Assembly (NCBI GenBank): GCA_001632435.1
Contig: KV423986.1
Span: 62,001-126,000 of the forward strand
DNA length: 64,000 nt
Source: Calocera cornea HHB12733
Taxonomy: Eukaryota > Basidiomycota > Dacrymycetes > Dacrymycetales > Dacrymycetaceae
Direction of reading: 5' to 3'
This document shows positions 24,574 through 36,112 of the stretch, piece by piece (position 1 is the first letter of the stretch; every line of letters starts with the position of its first letter). A program made the position numbers and the translations under genes. Below the pieces are notes generated by a model. That model did not search any database. It was not told the origin of the DNA and worked only from the letters and a program-made list of their open reading frames with translations.

Positions 24574-26325
24574 ATGAGCACCACCGTCGCTCGGCCGCCC
24601 GCGCCCGCGGTGCCCCCAAAGCAGGACAAGCCCAGACCGAGACGCGCGCACACGTACGTCCGTCCCCCCGTTCCCTGCCCCCATTCCCCCTCCCTCCCTC
24701 CCTGTGTCTCTCATCCCGCTCCGGCCTCAACGGCGCCGTCTGCTGCCGAGCCTCGCTTGCCCCCCCTCCCCCCTTCTTCCGAGCTTACTGCCGACCCACG
24801 CTGACCGGTGCTCCCCACTCCCCCTTCCCTATCTCCTCCCTGGCTCAACCCATCCAGCGGCGGCCCGACCTCCTCCTCCTCCGCCTCACCCGCAGCCAAC
24901 CCCCCCGTCCCTTCCGTCCCACCAAAGCCGCGTCGGTCCCACTCCCAGGACCAGCAGCCCCAGATGACAAGCTCGAGCAGAGCGACAAAGAAGGAGAAGA
25001 AGGCAAGCATGCACGCCGATGTCATCGACATGATGGACTACTCGGGCAACGGACGTGAGTGACCCCCTTCTCCCCGTGCGACGCGGATCCCACGCTGACC
25101 GCGAGCAGGCTTCCACCACGACGGCCCATTCGACGCCGTCGCACGCTCTCGCAATGTACACCCCACGCGCGCCCCAATGGGCGTGTTCGACTTTGACACC
25201 CTCCTCCCCAACTCCTCCGCCGCCGGCGGCGGCCCATATCCAACATCCGCCGCCATCGCCGCCGTTGCCGCGCCTCCGTCCCGCCCGCTGCACAGTCGCG
25301 CGCGCTCGTCCACCACCGGGCCCGTCTCCCCGAGCGTGGCCATCAACCCGGCGTACATCCAATCCGCCGTCCTACCCGACAAGAAGAAGAACGCGGTCGC
25401 CGAGGCCTGGGGCATCGCTGATCCAGAGCCGTTCGAGGAGTTTTCCGCCGGCGGCACGTACAACCAAGGGTACAATGCACACGCTGCCCCGGCCCCGCCC
25501 GTACCCTCGGGCTCTGGCTCTGCCAGCAAGACCGCATACAGCGACTACTGGAACGAGGGCGACGCGACCAGGAACGCGTCGCGCAACGCCCGGCGCACGC
25601 GCACACTGCCCCCTCCTCAGCAGATCATGCTCCCCGGCTCCAACTTCGACCCCAATGCCTATCGCGACATCCAGGAGGAGTCGCCGGGCAGTGACGAGAA
25701 GGCGACTTCGCCTATCTCCCCCAGCGCGTACACGGGCGTCTCCCCGCCCCGCTTCAAGCGCACAAAGTCGCTCATGCAGCGCATCCGCACCATGCGCGAC
25801 AACCCGAACGTCCCCGTCGGCGCGCCCGATCCGGACGGACACGACCCCGTCTCGCCGTTCGACGTCCAGTACGCGACCTCGCCCTCCCTTGACGAGCCGC
25901 GGCCGATCTTGTACGCCTCGGAGCGCGAAGGTGTGCAGAACAGCTACAGCAACGGCTCGTTCGAGCGCGAGAGCAGGTCCAACGGCAAGAAGAGCGGCAT
26001 GTCCCTCTTCAACCGACTCGGCCGCTCGCCGCGCCAGCGGGGCATATCGGCCTCGCCCCCGGTCAGCCCCCAGGAGGAGAACGGCTTCGTGCTCATCCCC
26101 TCGCCCCGTGAAAAGCCGAGGCACAAGGCCCTGCCCTCGCTCCCCCCTGACGTCCGCTCGCCCCCAGTCAGCGGATCAAAGGCATACGAGAAGGAGAGCT
26201 ACTTTGACGGTCCGTATATCAGCGGCTCGAATGCGGTCCCTGGCTCGCCGATGACCCCGGGCGGCCATCAGCTGGGGAGGAAGAGGAGCTTGCTCAGCAA
26301 GATGAAGGGCACGACGCGCAAATGA
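24574..26325 (+). CDS. Pal1-domain protein (cell morphology / endocytosis)
   Basis: Exons 24574-24653, 24858-25054 and 25109-26325 join in phase; about 497 residues. The Pal1 signature spans the second and third exons: KKEKKASMHADVIDMMDYSG, then RFHHDGPFDAVARSRN and APMGVFDFD. Further matches are AEAWGIADPEPFEEFSAGG and the conserved SLMQRIRTMRDNPNVP. The C-terminus is low-complexity and basic (LGRKRSLLSKMKGTTRK). Pal1 of fission yeast localises to growth sites and helps cylindrical morphology; budding-yeast relatives are early endocytic factors. The 204-nt first intron is longer than the other introns here. The gene converges on HIS7 with a 242-base gap. Confidence 0.87.
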
Positions 26326-26567
26326 AATGTGGGCGCGAGGAAATGGACACTTTGCGCCTTGTAATGACGAGATGATGTCTCTAACTATTCCCCCTTTCCA
26401 TTCTTGTATTCCCTGCGCCGTGGCGTCTGACGACGGGCTGTATGACGACGCGCTTCGTCTGTTGTTCCGAAATATGTATTAATCGCTCCTCTTTTCGCGT
26501 CCCTCTTACAACAGCTTCCGTAACGATCTATGTATCTTGTATGCTTATAGACAGACCATGCAATAGA

Positions 26568-28366
26568 TCACACCTTGCGGACCGGGATCCCCGCGGCCTC
26601 CAGCGCTGCCTTCACGTCGCTGATGTCCACCTGGCTTCGGTGGAAGATGCCCGCAGCGAGCGCGGACTCGACGCCAGTCTTCTCGAACACGTCGACAAAG
26701 TGCTGCGGGGCCCCGGCCCCCGAGCTGGCCACCACGGGGATATTCACGTTCCTGCGGATCTGCAACAGGAGGTCGAGGTCGTACCCGTTCCCCTGCCCGT
26801 CGCGGTCGATGCAGTTGACGAGCAGCTCGCCGGCGCCGAGCTCCTCCACCCCGCGCGCGAGCTGGAGCGCCGTCAGAGCGCGCACCGTCCGCCCGCCATG
26901 CATCGTGCACAGGTACGTCCACTTCTTGCTGGTCCCCTTCTCTGACGGGAGCGGGGACAGGGCCGTCTCGGCGTGGATCAGCTCGTCCTCTGGTGGGACT
27001 GGGCCGAACTCCCAGCTCTCGTCAACGTACTTCTTCAGCGGGTCGATGGAGACCACCACCGCTTGAGAGCCATACGGTCGCGCGATGGTCTCGATGGAGG
27101 TGAGGCCCGTCAGAGCCCGCCCGCCCTTTGCCTTCCTCTCCAGCAGCTGCTCCACTGCGGTGACCGCGTCGCCACCGATGCTGACCTTGTCCGCGCCTGC
27201 ACGGAAGTACGCCCCCGCGACCTCGAGGGCGCTCTGCTTCGTCCCGTCCGGCTCTTCGAGGTCCCGGATGCCGCCGCCGATCGTGAGCGGCACATGGATC
27301 CGCGCGCAAGCAGCAGAGGTCATGGCGAGCATCGGCTGGTCGGACAGCGGCGAGCTCCGGAAGCTCGTGATGTTCAGCATGCAGATCTCGTCCGCGCCTT
27401 CGGTGTAGTACCGTGTGGTCAGGTCGAGCGGCTTGCCGAGGTTGCGCACCGCGCCGGAGGTCGAGACTTGGGTGGTATCGGAGGATGACGGCGCTTTCTC
27501 TCGCACTTGGTACTGATCCCCCTTGGTGACAACCAGGTCGCCAGCGTCATTCGACCGGACATCCAGGCATGCAATGATACGCTTCGTGAAGCCATCTCGA
27601 GGTTTGGGCAGGAGAGGCTTGGTGGGATTTTGTACTGGACCAGACGCGTTGACCGCAGAGATAGGTGCATCGAGCCATGCCTTGAGGAGCTGCAGACCAG
27701 CCGGGCCGGACTTTTCAGGGTGGAATTGGCATGCAAAGACGTTGCCCTTGCGTACGGTCGCCAAGAACAGAGCCTGTCCATACTGAGTTACGCTGTGGGC
27801 CCAAGATGAGGAAGGGTTCGACGGTGAGGGGTCATAGGCAGCCCGGTACGAGTGCACAAAGTAGTAGTTCAGGTCTTCGCTCAGCCCGGTCTGGGAAGCT
27901 TCGCGATCTTTGTTCTCCTCGTCAACGAATTGGACACCGTTCCAGCCCATGTGGGGAACCGGCCGGTCCGGAAGAGGGTCAAACTTCTCTATTGGAGTGG
28001 GAATGATGCCGAGCCCTTCGATCTCGGGGTTCTCCGTCGAGGAGGCGAACAGGACCTGCATGCCGATGCATATCCCGAAGTACGGCTTGCCAGAGTTGAT
28101 GTACCCCCTCAACGGTGCTGTTAGGCCCGACTTTTGAAGAGTCTCCATTGCGCCTCCAAAGGCACCGACGCCCGGGAATATGAGTTTCTGGACAATAACA
28201 CTGTTGAATTCGAGGTGTGGTACACATGAAACACGAGCCGTACATCTGCCTTGTGAAAGTCATCTACGGACTTTATCCACTCGAATTCGTAGCCCAGCGC
28301 TGTGAGCGAATTTGCGAGGCTTCGCACGTTTCCTGCGCCGTAGTCCAGGAGGAAGAGCCGAGTCAT
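26568..28366 (-). CDS. HIS7: imidazole glycerol phosphate synthase, bifunctional (HisH+HisF)
   Basis: Histidine biosynthesis: glutamine amidotransferase fused to cyclase, making IGP and AICAR from PRFAR. Exon 1 28366-28244 (MTRLFLLDYGAGNVRSLANS) joins exon 2 at 28187 by a 56-nt intron, giving HKAD-KLIFPGVGAFGG. The glutaminase nucleophile lies in YFGICIGMQVLF and the His/Glu pair in ACQFHPEKSG. The cyclase half begins KRIIACLDVRSND and contains ARIHVPLTIGGGIRD, VSIGGDAVTA, CIDRDGQGNGYDLDLL and PVVASSGAGAPQHF. About 580 residues, normal for fungal HIS7. A longer N-terminus starting farther upstream is possible but not conserved. Divergent from the PGDH gene with a shared Gcn4-type site. Confidence 0.96.
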
Positions 28367-28658
28367 GGAATGACGGAATCGCAGCGATGGTTGGTAAGGG
28401 ATGCTTTGGGACGAGGGCAAGGCGGGTGCCGCAGACGAATCGGAAGCCTGAGTCAGGGTTCTGTGAAATTTCGAAACTGATTCATGGCCCGTTTTCAGCT
28501 GCCCCGCCCTCGCCTTCTTCTCGCAGCTTAATTTGTCCATTCAAAACGGACCCTCGCCCAGCCCGCACCGAGCCGCCTTGAAAAGACCGCGCATATACGT
28601 ACTAAGGCCTCTGCGCGTCCATCCCCCATCCCCCATCCCCCCTCCCCTCGTCACCACA
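28367..28658. promoter_or_regulatory. divergent promoter HIS7 / PGDH
   Basis: 292 bases between two amino-acid biosynthesis genes. TGAGTCA at 28449-28455 is a perfect Gcn4/Cpc1 site, 83 bases upstream of the HIS7 ATG and about 204 upstream of the PGDH ATG. Joint general amino acid control is inferred from this site and the gene pair. Confidence 0.6.
28449..28455. promoter_or_regulatory. Gcn4/Cpc1-type site TGAGTCA
   Basis: Exact match to the bZIP consensus TGASTCA, placed between two genes whose yeast and Neurospora counterparts are controlled by Gcn4/Cpc1. Binding is not shown here. Confidence 0.55.
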
Positions 28659-30139
28659 ATGCCCCTCGCCCAACCCATCAGTATCCCCAACCGCTCACCG
28701 AGCAACTCACTCTCAAGGCCCTATGGCTCTCCCACGAACCCTTACGGCTCGGGCGGCATCACCTACTCCCCGCCCGGTGGCCACTTCGCAGGCCCAAACT
28801 CCGTAGCCAGTGGCCGCCCTCAAAAGGTCCTCCACCCCTTCGCCACTGGCGAGCTTCGGTTGCTGCTCCTCGAAAACATCAACCAAGGCGCGGTGCAGTC
28901 ATTCAAGGATGAGGGCTTCCAGGTCGACTTCCACACCCGTGCCTTCTCCGAGGACGAGCTGCTGGACAAAATCCATCTCTACCACGCCATCGGCATTCGC
29001 TCAAAGACAAAGATAACAGACAAGGTCATCAAGGCGGCTACCAAGGTACGCCCTTGCGCGTCTCGCTCACATGGCCAGAGATCTGACCTCATTGACAGCT
29101 GCTCGTCATCGGCTGCTTCTGCATCGGCACGAACCAGGTCGACCTCAAAGCCTCGGCAGCAGCAGGTATCCCCGTCTTCAACTCCCCCTTCTCCAACTCT
29201 CGCTCGGTCGCCGAGCTCGTCATGGCCGAGGTCATCGGCCTCTCTCGTCAGCTGCACGACCGCACGCGCGAGATGCGCGACGGTGTGTGGAACAAAGTGT
29301 CCAAGAACTGCTACGAGGTCCGCGGCAAGACGCTCGGCATCATCGGCTATGGCCACATCGGCACCCAGCTTGGCGTCCTCGCAGAGGCATTTGCCATGCG
29401 CGTTCTCTACTACGACATCCTCCCTCTCATGCCCCTGGGCAGCGCCAACCAGGTCGAGACCCTTGAAGACCTCCTCAGCGTCTCCGACTTTGTCACCTTG
29501 CACGTCCCCGAGCTGCCAGAGACCAAAATGATGATATCCACACCCCAGCTTGCCAAGTTCAAGAAGGGCTCATACCTCATCAATAACTCGCGCGGCTCCG
29601 TCGTCGATATCCCCGCCCTGATCGATGCAATCAAGTCGAAGCACCTTGCGGGCTGTGCGTTGGACGTGTACCCACATGAGCCGGGTGCGAACGGCCAGCC
29701 TTTCGACAACCAGCTCAACTCGTTCGCAGCTGCTCTCCGCGCCTTGCCGAACGTCATCCTCACACCTCACATCGGCGGTTCGACAGAAGAGGCCCAGCGG
29801 ATGATTGGGGCTGAGGTTTCGACGGCCCTCACCCGCTATCTCCGTTTCGGATCCACGACCGGCGCGGTCAACTTCCCCGAAGTCGACCTGCGGGCCATCA
29901 CCGCCGACCAGACAAACTTCATCCGTGTCTGCCACGTTCATGTCAATCAGCCGGGTGTGCTCAGGCAGGTGAACGAGATTCTTTCAGACTTCAACGTCGA
30001 AAAGCAGTACTCTGATTCGAAGGGCTCGATCGCCTATCTCATGGCCGATATTAGCGGGGTCAGCGAAAGCGACGTGCAAGACATCTACGAGCGCATCAGC
30101 AAGACGAGGGCGAATATTCTTACACGTTTGCTGACTTGA
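28659..30139 (+). CDS. SER3: D-3-phosphoglycerate dehydrogenase
   Basis: First step of serine synthesis, 3-phosphoglycerate to 3-phosphohydroxypyruvate with NAD. Exons 28659-29045 and 29099-30139; 475 residues. The N-terminal 60 residues are low-complexity (PYGSPTNPYGSGG), as in fungal Ser3. LLLLENINQGAVQSFKDEGF opens the catalytic domain. The splice joins KAATK to LLVIGCFCIGTNQVDL. The NAD-binding GKTLGIIGYGHIGTQLG, the INNSRGSVVDIPAL block and the catalytic-His region LTPHIGGSTEEAQ are intact. The C-terminus from TNFIRVCHVHVNQPGVL is an ACT regulatory domain, suggesting serine feedback. Symbol follows the yeast paralogue pair SER3/SER33. Confidence 0.95.
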
Positions 30140-30384
30140 GCGATCTCCCACGGATTGTACCGTGCATATAGGACCACCAAGCGTGTGCGTGATTTCAACT
30201 CATGCCATGGACTAGACCGTCTTCGGACTACAGCTCAACGCTGTTGCTTGTGCTTAACGTGCGAATGGAATACATTGTGAATGCTGCCAGACGAAATCAA
30301 ACTGAGGGGTACATGGCAGTCAGGAGAGAAGCGAGCGATGGAAGACAACAGACGTAATAAGCATGCATCTTCACCAGATACGGC
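30140..30384. other. convergent 3' intergenic, PGDH / RAD51
   Basis: 245 bases between two gene ends; nothing else recognised. Confidence 0.5.
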
Positions 30385-31673
30385 TCAGCGCTCATCCTCC
30401 TCCGGGTCGGCGATGCCATCTGCACGAATGGCGAAAGTGCAGTCGCTCTCCGGCAGGCATGGACTGTCATAGATCTTGCATATCCTCGTGTTTGCACGTC
30501 CCTTCTTCAGCTGCAAGCGCGTCGTCGACGAATGAGCCATAATATTGCCGCCAATGGGCTTCTTCTCATTCGCAGCAAAGGCGGAGGCGGCATCGGGCGA
30601 AGACATCACCTGATTCGTGATAACGACCGCAATGCCAAACTAGGCGATACTCAGCGAATGCGCAACATGCGGGGTCAATTGACTCACTTCATCCGCTAGG
30701 CGTGCCAACGTCCGCAGATGCTTCCCCAGATGATTCTGCCGTGCTGCCAACTCACCTCTTCCCAGAAAGTCCGTTCGATAGTGTGCCGTGGCCGAATCAA
30801 TAATCATGAGAGAAAAGCTGTTGCGAATGTTAGACATTCGGCGAACGACTCGTACACGCGACACGCACCGAGACTCGACCATCATCGCGGAAGCCTGCGT
30901 AACGAGCTGCTGCTGATGATCCGCATTATAGGCCCTGGCGACGGCTACGTTCTCCAGTACTTCTTGTCCATTCAGTCCATAGCGCTCAGCAACCGCGAGA
31001 ATGCGAACTGGACGGAAAGTGTTTTCGGTATCAATCCAGATGCACTTGCCTTCGCCACCACCCATGTTTGTGGGAAGCTGGCATGTCACGGCGAGATGAT
31101 GGCATATCTGCGATTTCCCCGTGCGGAACTCGCCAAATAGTTCCGTGATGGATCCAGTCTCAATGCCGCCTACACAAGGATGAACGTGGATAAGGAAGAG
31201 AGTGCGATTGTGACTCACCACCCAGCAGGGTATCGAGCATCTTCGAGCCAGTCGTTATACAGACCAGCTCGGAACGACGTTGGTGAACCTCGGACGCCGT
31301 CATAAAGCCTGTGTCGACAAGTTTGCTGGCTGTTGGGAGAAACCACTGAGCATACATCTACCAGACTGCGCCAACAGAACACACCTTCGGCCAGGATTTT
31401 GTCCGCCTTGGCGTCGCTGATGCCCTTAACAGTAAGCAGCTGCTTCTTTGGCGCGTAAACGATGGATTCGATGGTGTGAAATCCCGCATCAGTGAGTTTA
31501 CGTATGTCCTGCGGTGTGATGCCGACTTCCTGTTTGGGAGCAAAACACCGTCAGCATGTTGGTTGGTGAATCAAAACAAGACGACGCGCCTGCAGTTTGG
31601 ACGTGAGCATCGGCCCGCATGCGATCTCTTCCTCCTCCTCTTCATGACGTTGAGACTGGATCTCTTGGGACAT
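30385..31673 (-). CDS. RAD51: DNA repair recombinase RAD51
   Basis: Strand-exchange ATPase of homologous recombination. Starts [16 protein letters not shown] at 31673, an acidic N-terminus typical of fungal RAD51. About seven exons. The helix-hairpin-helix segment reads [20 protein letters not shown] and SDAKADKIL. The core has [20 protein letters not shown], Walker [33 protein letters not shown], Walker [11 protein letters not shown] (across a splice), [15 protein letters not shown] and [10 protein letters not shown]. The end [20 protein letters not shown] is conserved. The first intron after LTSKLQ would use a GC donor if LQ joins EVGITP; a GT donor 12 bases later adds four residues. Divergent from seipin. 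Confidence 0.95.
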
Positions 31674-31900
31674 GTTTTGAGAAGATACGGGGTGATATGA
31701 GGAGACGGAGAGGAGGGAAGGAGGGGAAGAGGGGGCCGTGTCGCGCAAATGACGGACGCGTCAAGGAGTCACCGCTGACTGATTTTGTGTCACGTGCGTG
31801 CACATGATGATGAGCTGCCGGGCCCTGACGCGCAGCCTCCCCGGCGGGGCTGTCGGGGTCTCCCGTCGCACGACCGCTTCTCTGCCATACTGTACATCTC
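31674..31900. promoter_or_regulatory. divergent promoter RAD51 / seipin with MCB core
   Basis: ACGCGT at 31756-31761 (TGACGCGTCC on minus) is an MluI cell-cycle box core, 83 bases upstream of the RAD51 ATG. In yeasts MBF drives S-phase genes including RAD51 through this box; control here is inferred. Confidence 0.5.
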
Positions 31901-33264
31901 ATGTCGTCCTCTCTGGTCGCATATGCACAGTCTCTCCTGCCAACTCCGAAAACTACACCCAAGCTGTTCCATCTCGTCGTTCTCGCATCCATCGTACCCA
32001 TCCTCTTCTTCACGTCGTTCGGAGCCTCCCTGGCATTCTATCGAGCATACGTGCCCCAGGTTTATTGGAAGCATAAGCTGTACTTGCAATATGGGTGATT
32101 GTGTATTGTGACATGTCATGATATTGTGCATTGATTACGGTGTATAGCATCTCCGATAATCCTTTCGCTCTGTCTGAGGTCCCGTCATCGATGATACTAC
32201 CTCGTCAAGGATACGACGTTTCCATCAGCCTCTTTCTGCCTAGCACAGATTCCAATGCTCAACTCGGTCGGCATTCCATCTGACTTCATTCACCATCTCA
32301 TGCCGTTGTCAGGGAACTTCATGTGCAACCTGACATTTACGGGTCGTGGTGGTGCCACAATCTCGTCCTCCAGACCGGTGCGTGAGCAACGCAATACCGA
32401 CGAACGCGGCTGATCTTTTATGTAGGCCATTGTTCAACCGCCCTCGCGTCTCCTCCCTGTATGGCCCTTCGGAGGCTCACAACATGTTTCCATACCTCTT
32501 CTGGAATCTGTAGTGCTGTCCACATTGACAAAGCCCATCACCGCGCGCGTTGAGATAGGCAGGCAGGATGCATGGCGGACCTTGGGGGCTCACCGTGAGG
32601 TGCAGACCATTGGCTCGGAGATCGAAGTCGCTGCCGTCCTGCGAGGTCTCAGGTATGTTCACTCGAACTGATTGTGACAAATGTTTGACTCAAGACCGCT
32701 CCAGATGGTGGATGTTCAAGTATCCCTTGTCCAGCGTGTTCCTGTCCACCTGCTTGTTCTTCCTGACCACTTGTCTCATCGCATTGATTGCCTATTTTGC
32801 GATCGCACCGCCATTGTCATCTCCAAGTGTACCTGCGTCGGAGACACCTTCGAAACCAGTGGCGTCCTCTTCCTCCGGTCGGCCAGTGTCCTACGGACCT
32901 CACGAGAAACGAGAAGACGCCCCTGCTTCTTTGGCACGCGACATGGTCGATGTTTCAGCTGAGCCCAGCATCAAAAGTGAAGAGACCGAGGGCGAGATGA
33001 GCGACTGGAGCGACACATTCCTGGGCGCAGAACAGAGGCTACACACGGTATGACCCTCTCACAGGTCCGTAATCCGCGCACGCTTATGCCGCTGCCAGAA
33101 TCTCTTATCAGAAGCCGACGGAAGCAGTGAAGTGCGTGCTCGTGTGTCTAGAACGGATTCTGTGAGTCTATGGGCACCCATTGCCCGCAAGTCGTCTAAC
33201 GGTGACTCAGACAGACTCCTTGAGCACACTCAGCGGTGATGTTCGCAGCCGGCTCGCGCGCTGA
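31901..33264 (+). CDS. seipin-like ER lipid-droplet assembly protein
   Basis: Integral ER membrane protein at ER-lipid droplet contacts. Exon 1 (31901-32094) gives MSSSLVAYAQSLLP and one membrane segment (LFHLVVLASIVPILFFTSFG), ending YLQYG. Exon 2 from 32148 continues ISDNPFALSEVPSSM, then YDVSISLFLPSTDSNAQ joined to LGNFMCNLTFTGRG, the seipin core motif. Next come AIVQPPSRLLPVWPF and ITARVEIGRQDAWRTL, then VLRGLRWWMFKYPLSSVFL leading into the second membrane segment LFFLTTCLIALIAYF. The C-terminus is acidic and Ser-rich (EETEGEMSDWSDTF). The topology (two membrane spans around a lumenal beta domain) is that of BSCL2/Sei1. The last exon, ending RSRLAR at 33264, is the least certain part. Confidence 0.85.
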
Positions 33265-33368
33265 GCATCAAGATGAGGGGCCACTCGACCACTGTGTACC
33301 ATCTGCAGAAAGACATCCAACATGGCGTCTTCAACATCCAGGGAGTTTTCAACTGGATTATGATGTAA

Positions 33369-34499
33369 TTATATAAGTGCTTCGCTACTCTGCGTTTCGG
33401 CGTTGTCCCTGTGCAAGATTTCGGCCCCATCTGCGTCAAGCTGCTCGCCCTCTGTACCGACCGATGGCATAGGAGGTAGGGGTCCGCTGATGTCCTCGAT
33501 AGCAAGAGGCGCTTTCGCCAGGTGCCGATGGAACCAATCTACTGCAGCCACATCCATCACCACGGTCGGCCACTTGAGCAGATCATAGACAGTCGTGTCT
33601 TTCGCCGTCGTGCACGCCACTCCTTGCAGATTGTTGGACGATCGTACTAGGTTGGCCGGAACTTCATCGGCGCCCGCAATGAAAAGGACCTTCTTCCAAC
33701 CCAAAGAGGACACCTTGCGCCTGAACTCGCCCGTTTTGACGCCCGGCCATTTCAGTGTCTCGACAACCCCGAGCGCATGCTCCCGCAACTTCGCCGTGAG
33801 CGCCACTCTCAGACCCATCTCCACCATCTTCTTCGGCAAGGCAGTCGAGAAATCTCTCGGCTTGGGCCCAAACGCACGCCCACCGCCTCGAAGCATGGGA
33901 TTTCCTCGGTCTCCAAGACGGGCACGCCCACTTCCCTTCTGTGGTCGCAACTTCTTGCCGGATCCGCTGACCTCGGCTCGGTTTTTGGTGGATGCCGTAC
34001 CTTGCCGCAGTCCATCTCGGTAGTAGTTGACACACAGATGCAGGATGTCGCGACGAATAGGGTGGTCAAATACAGATGGCTCTAGGGCAATCACATTGCT
34101 GCTTGCTCGTGGTTGGTTGGGTTGTCGGGTGAGAAGCGATGAAAGCGGAATGTGAACAGGTTTTGGCTCCCAGGGGGCCGCTACAATCCAGCCATAAGTT
34201 TACGTGTTGCCGCCGAAGCGGGACAGCTCACCCTTGACAACACTGATGCTTCTGAGTTCGGAAATGCTTGTTGTTGCTAGCCATCTCTCCGCAGGATCTT
34301 CTTCAGCGCTCGATAGATCCGCCTCTTCCTGCAATGACGAGCCCCCAGGCTCGACAGATGCTCGGGCAAGCTGGGAGGAAGAGAATGCCCGTCTTGCCAA
34401 CAACACTGGTGCCTATAAGTTATTTAGAAAAAGTGAGACGAGTTCTCATGCGGCTGCTATGGTACATACCCTACGACTTTGCACAAGGAGTGCGAACAT
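33369..34499 (-). CDS. YML6: mitochondrial ribosomal protein uL4m
   Basis: Large-subunit protein of the mitoribosome. Exons 34499-34470, 34412-34232 and 34180-33369 keep phase and give 340 residues. The first exon codes only MFALLVQSRR; with the next (APVLLARRAFSSSQLARAS) this forms an Arg/Ser-rich mitochondrial presequence. The mature part has VFDHPIRRDILHLCVNYYRDG, TASTKNRAEVSGSGKK, RPQKGSGRARLGDRGNP and GGGRAFGPKPRDFSTALPKK, the L4/L1e core loop, followed by LFIAGADEVPANL. An open frame beginning at 34406 with GTG is not the true start. Divergent from cytosolic eL13. Confidence 0.93.
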
Positions 34500-34913
34500 C
34501 GCCCCTGAAGAAGTGTTCAAGCTTTGGAGAGAATGGCAAGCCCACACCAGCGAATGGTAGGTTGGTGGCAGTGCAAAATGAGTTGATCCCGTGGGAGCGC
34601 GAGCCCGAGCCCATTTTGCTCGTCGTCCAAAATCACTTCCTGACCTCACCGACAGCACCGACCACCAAATCTGTGAGTATCCACGTCAGATTCACAACTT
34701 TCTTTACTCGCTGGAGGCTTCAGGTATACTGCTGAGGATGGGATGTGGTTGGATACGCAGAGTTCTCCATCGAAATCGATGGATGTCATCCCACGTCCAC
34801 GGATGAAGGTCTTGTGGGCCGATGGTCATGACCACAGCAGTCTCCACTTCCACTTCTTCATTGTTCGAGAGTACCTGTGATAGACATACTCACCCGCATC
34901 TCTTAGCTCCGGC
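34500..34913. promoter_or_regulatory. divergent promoter between uL4m and eL13
   Basis: 414 bases with no supported gene between mitochondrial and cytosolic ribosomal protein genes. No individual site is convincing by eye. Confidence 0.45.
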
Positions 34914-35659
34914 ATGACTATCGGGCACAACAACGTTCTTCCCGGCAACCACTTCCGCAAGGATTGGCAGAGGCGGGTGAAGACCTGGTTTGATCAGCCG
35001 GGCCGCAAGCTTCGCCGTCGCAATGCCCGCAAGACGAAGGCTGCCACCCTCGGTGTTCGCCCGCTTGATCTCCTCCGTCCTGCCGTCCGTGGCCAAACCG
35101 TCCGCTACAACATCAAGGTCCGTGAGGGTCGCGGGTTCAGCCTGGCTGAGCTGAAGGAGGCTGGCGTCAGCCGCAAGGTTGCGAGGAGCGTTGGTATCGC
35201 TGTGGATCATAGGCGGAGGAATCTGAGCGAGGAGGGCAAGAAGTTGAACGTGGAACGCCTTGCTGCTTACAAGTCACGTCTGATCGTCTTCCCCAAGAAG
35301 TCGAGCAAGCCGAAGAAGGGAGATTCTACTGTGCGCCACTTTTTGGGGGTTTTCTATGCTTGCCTGTACTGACACTGCTCTCCTCAGGGCGAAGACCTTA
35401 AGGCGAAGACCGAGCGTGGACCCATCGCGCTGCCTCTCGCATTTGTCCGTGAAGAACCCCGTGCCATTACCGACGAGGAACGCGACTTCGAGGCCTTCCG
35501 TGCTCTCCGTGTCGCTCGCTCTGACGCTCGCAACGCTGGCAAGAGGAAGATGAGGGCGCAGAAGGTTCGTAATGAGTCTCTCTACCGTCAGATCGCGTTG
35601 TCTCAATCTCTTCTACGCGTCTACAGAAGGAGGAGGAGGAGGCTGCCAAAAAGAAGTGA
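34914..35659 (+). CDS. RPL13: 60S ribosomal protein eL13
   Basis: Exons 34914-35330, 35388-35564 and 35627-35659 total 208 residues. Starts [20 protein letters not shown]. It contains [57 protein letters not shown] and [18 protein letters not shown], then [19 protein letters not shown] and a lysine-rich end [11 protein letters not shown] across the last splice. All are hallmarks of eukaryotic eL13. Intron positions give perfect in-frame joins (DST-GED; AQK-KEE). Confidence 0.96.
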
Positions 35660-36112
35660 GGAGTTGGGAACGCACTCTTCTCTTTACCGCTCTTATGGCA
35701 TGTGTATCTCGAGATTTTATGGGACCTACATGCTGCATCAGCTCGTGCAAGCGTTCCGCTGTGTGAACTATGACGGCTTGAGTTGAACGCTCGCCACGAT
35801 GTACCACTCGCCGGCTGTAAGAAGTGCTGATATTTGCGGACGCCAAGAAAGTTGTTGCACAGTGCAGAGGCGGACCGGATCGACATGATCGGCGGCATGG
35901 CAGGGCCGTTTAGTGGACGCCACGCGGGTGCAAGAGGACGGGGAAAGGGTTCAGCAGGCGCGTCCACATTCGTCCCTAATGTGGAGGCGTTCCCCACCGC
36001 ACGGACACACCGTACCGTAGGGGCATACAGCTGCGTCTCCCCTTGCTCTCAACACTTGTGCACCTCGACATCTGTGCTTCGTCGGTTTGCGCTTCTGCTT
36101 TTCTTCCCGGTC
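35660..36112. other. intergenic, eL13 to MMSDH
   Basis: About 450 bases, eL13 3' flank and MMSDH promoter; no gene recognised. Confidence 0.5.

Noticed and set aside
28121..28540. HIS7 N-terminal extension from 28540
   Set aside because: Reads through the promoter with the Gcn4 site; MTRLFLLDYGAGN is the conserved family start.
34200..34406. Mitochondrial uL4 starting at 34406
   Set aside because: The codon there is GTG; splicing from the ATG exon at 34499 gives a complete presequence in frame.
35565..35626. snoRNA in an eL13 intron
   Set aside because: No convincing C and D boxes or H/ACA structure; the intron is only 62 nt.
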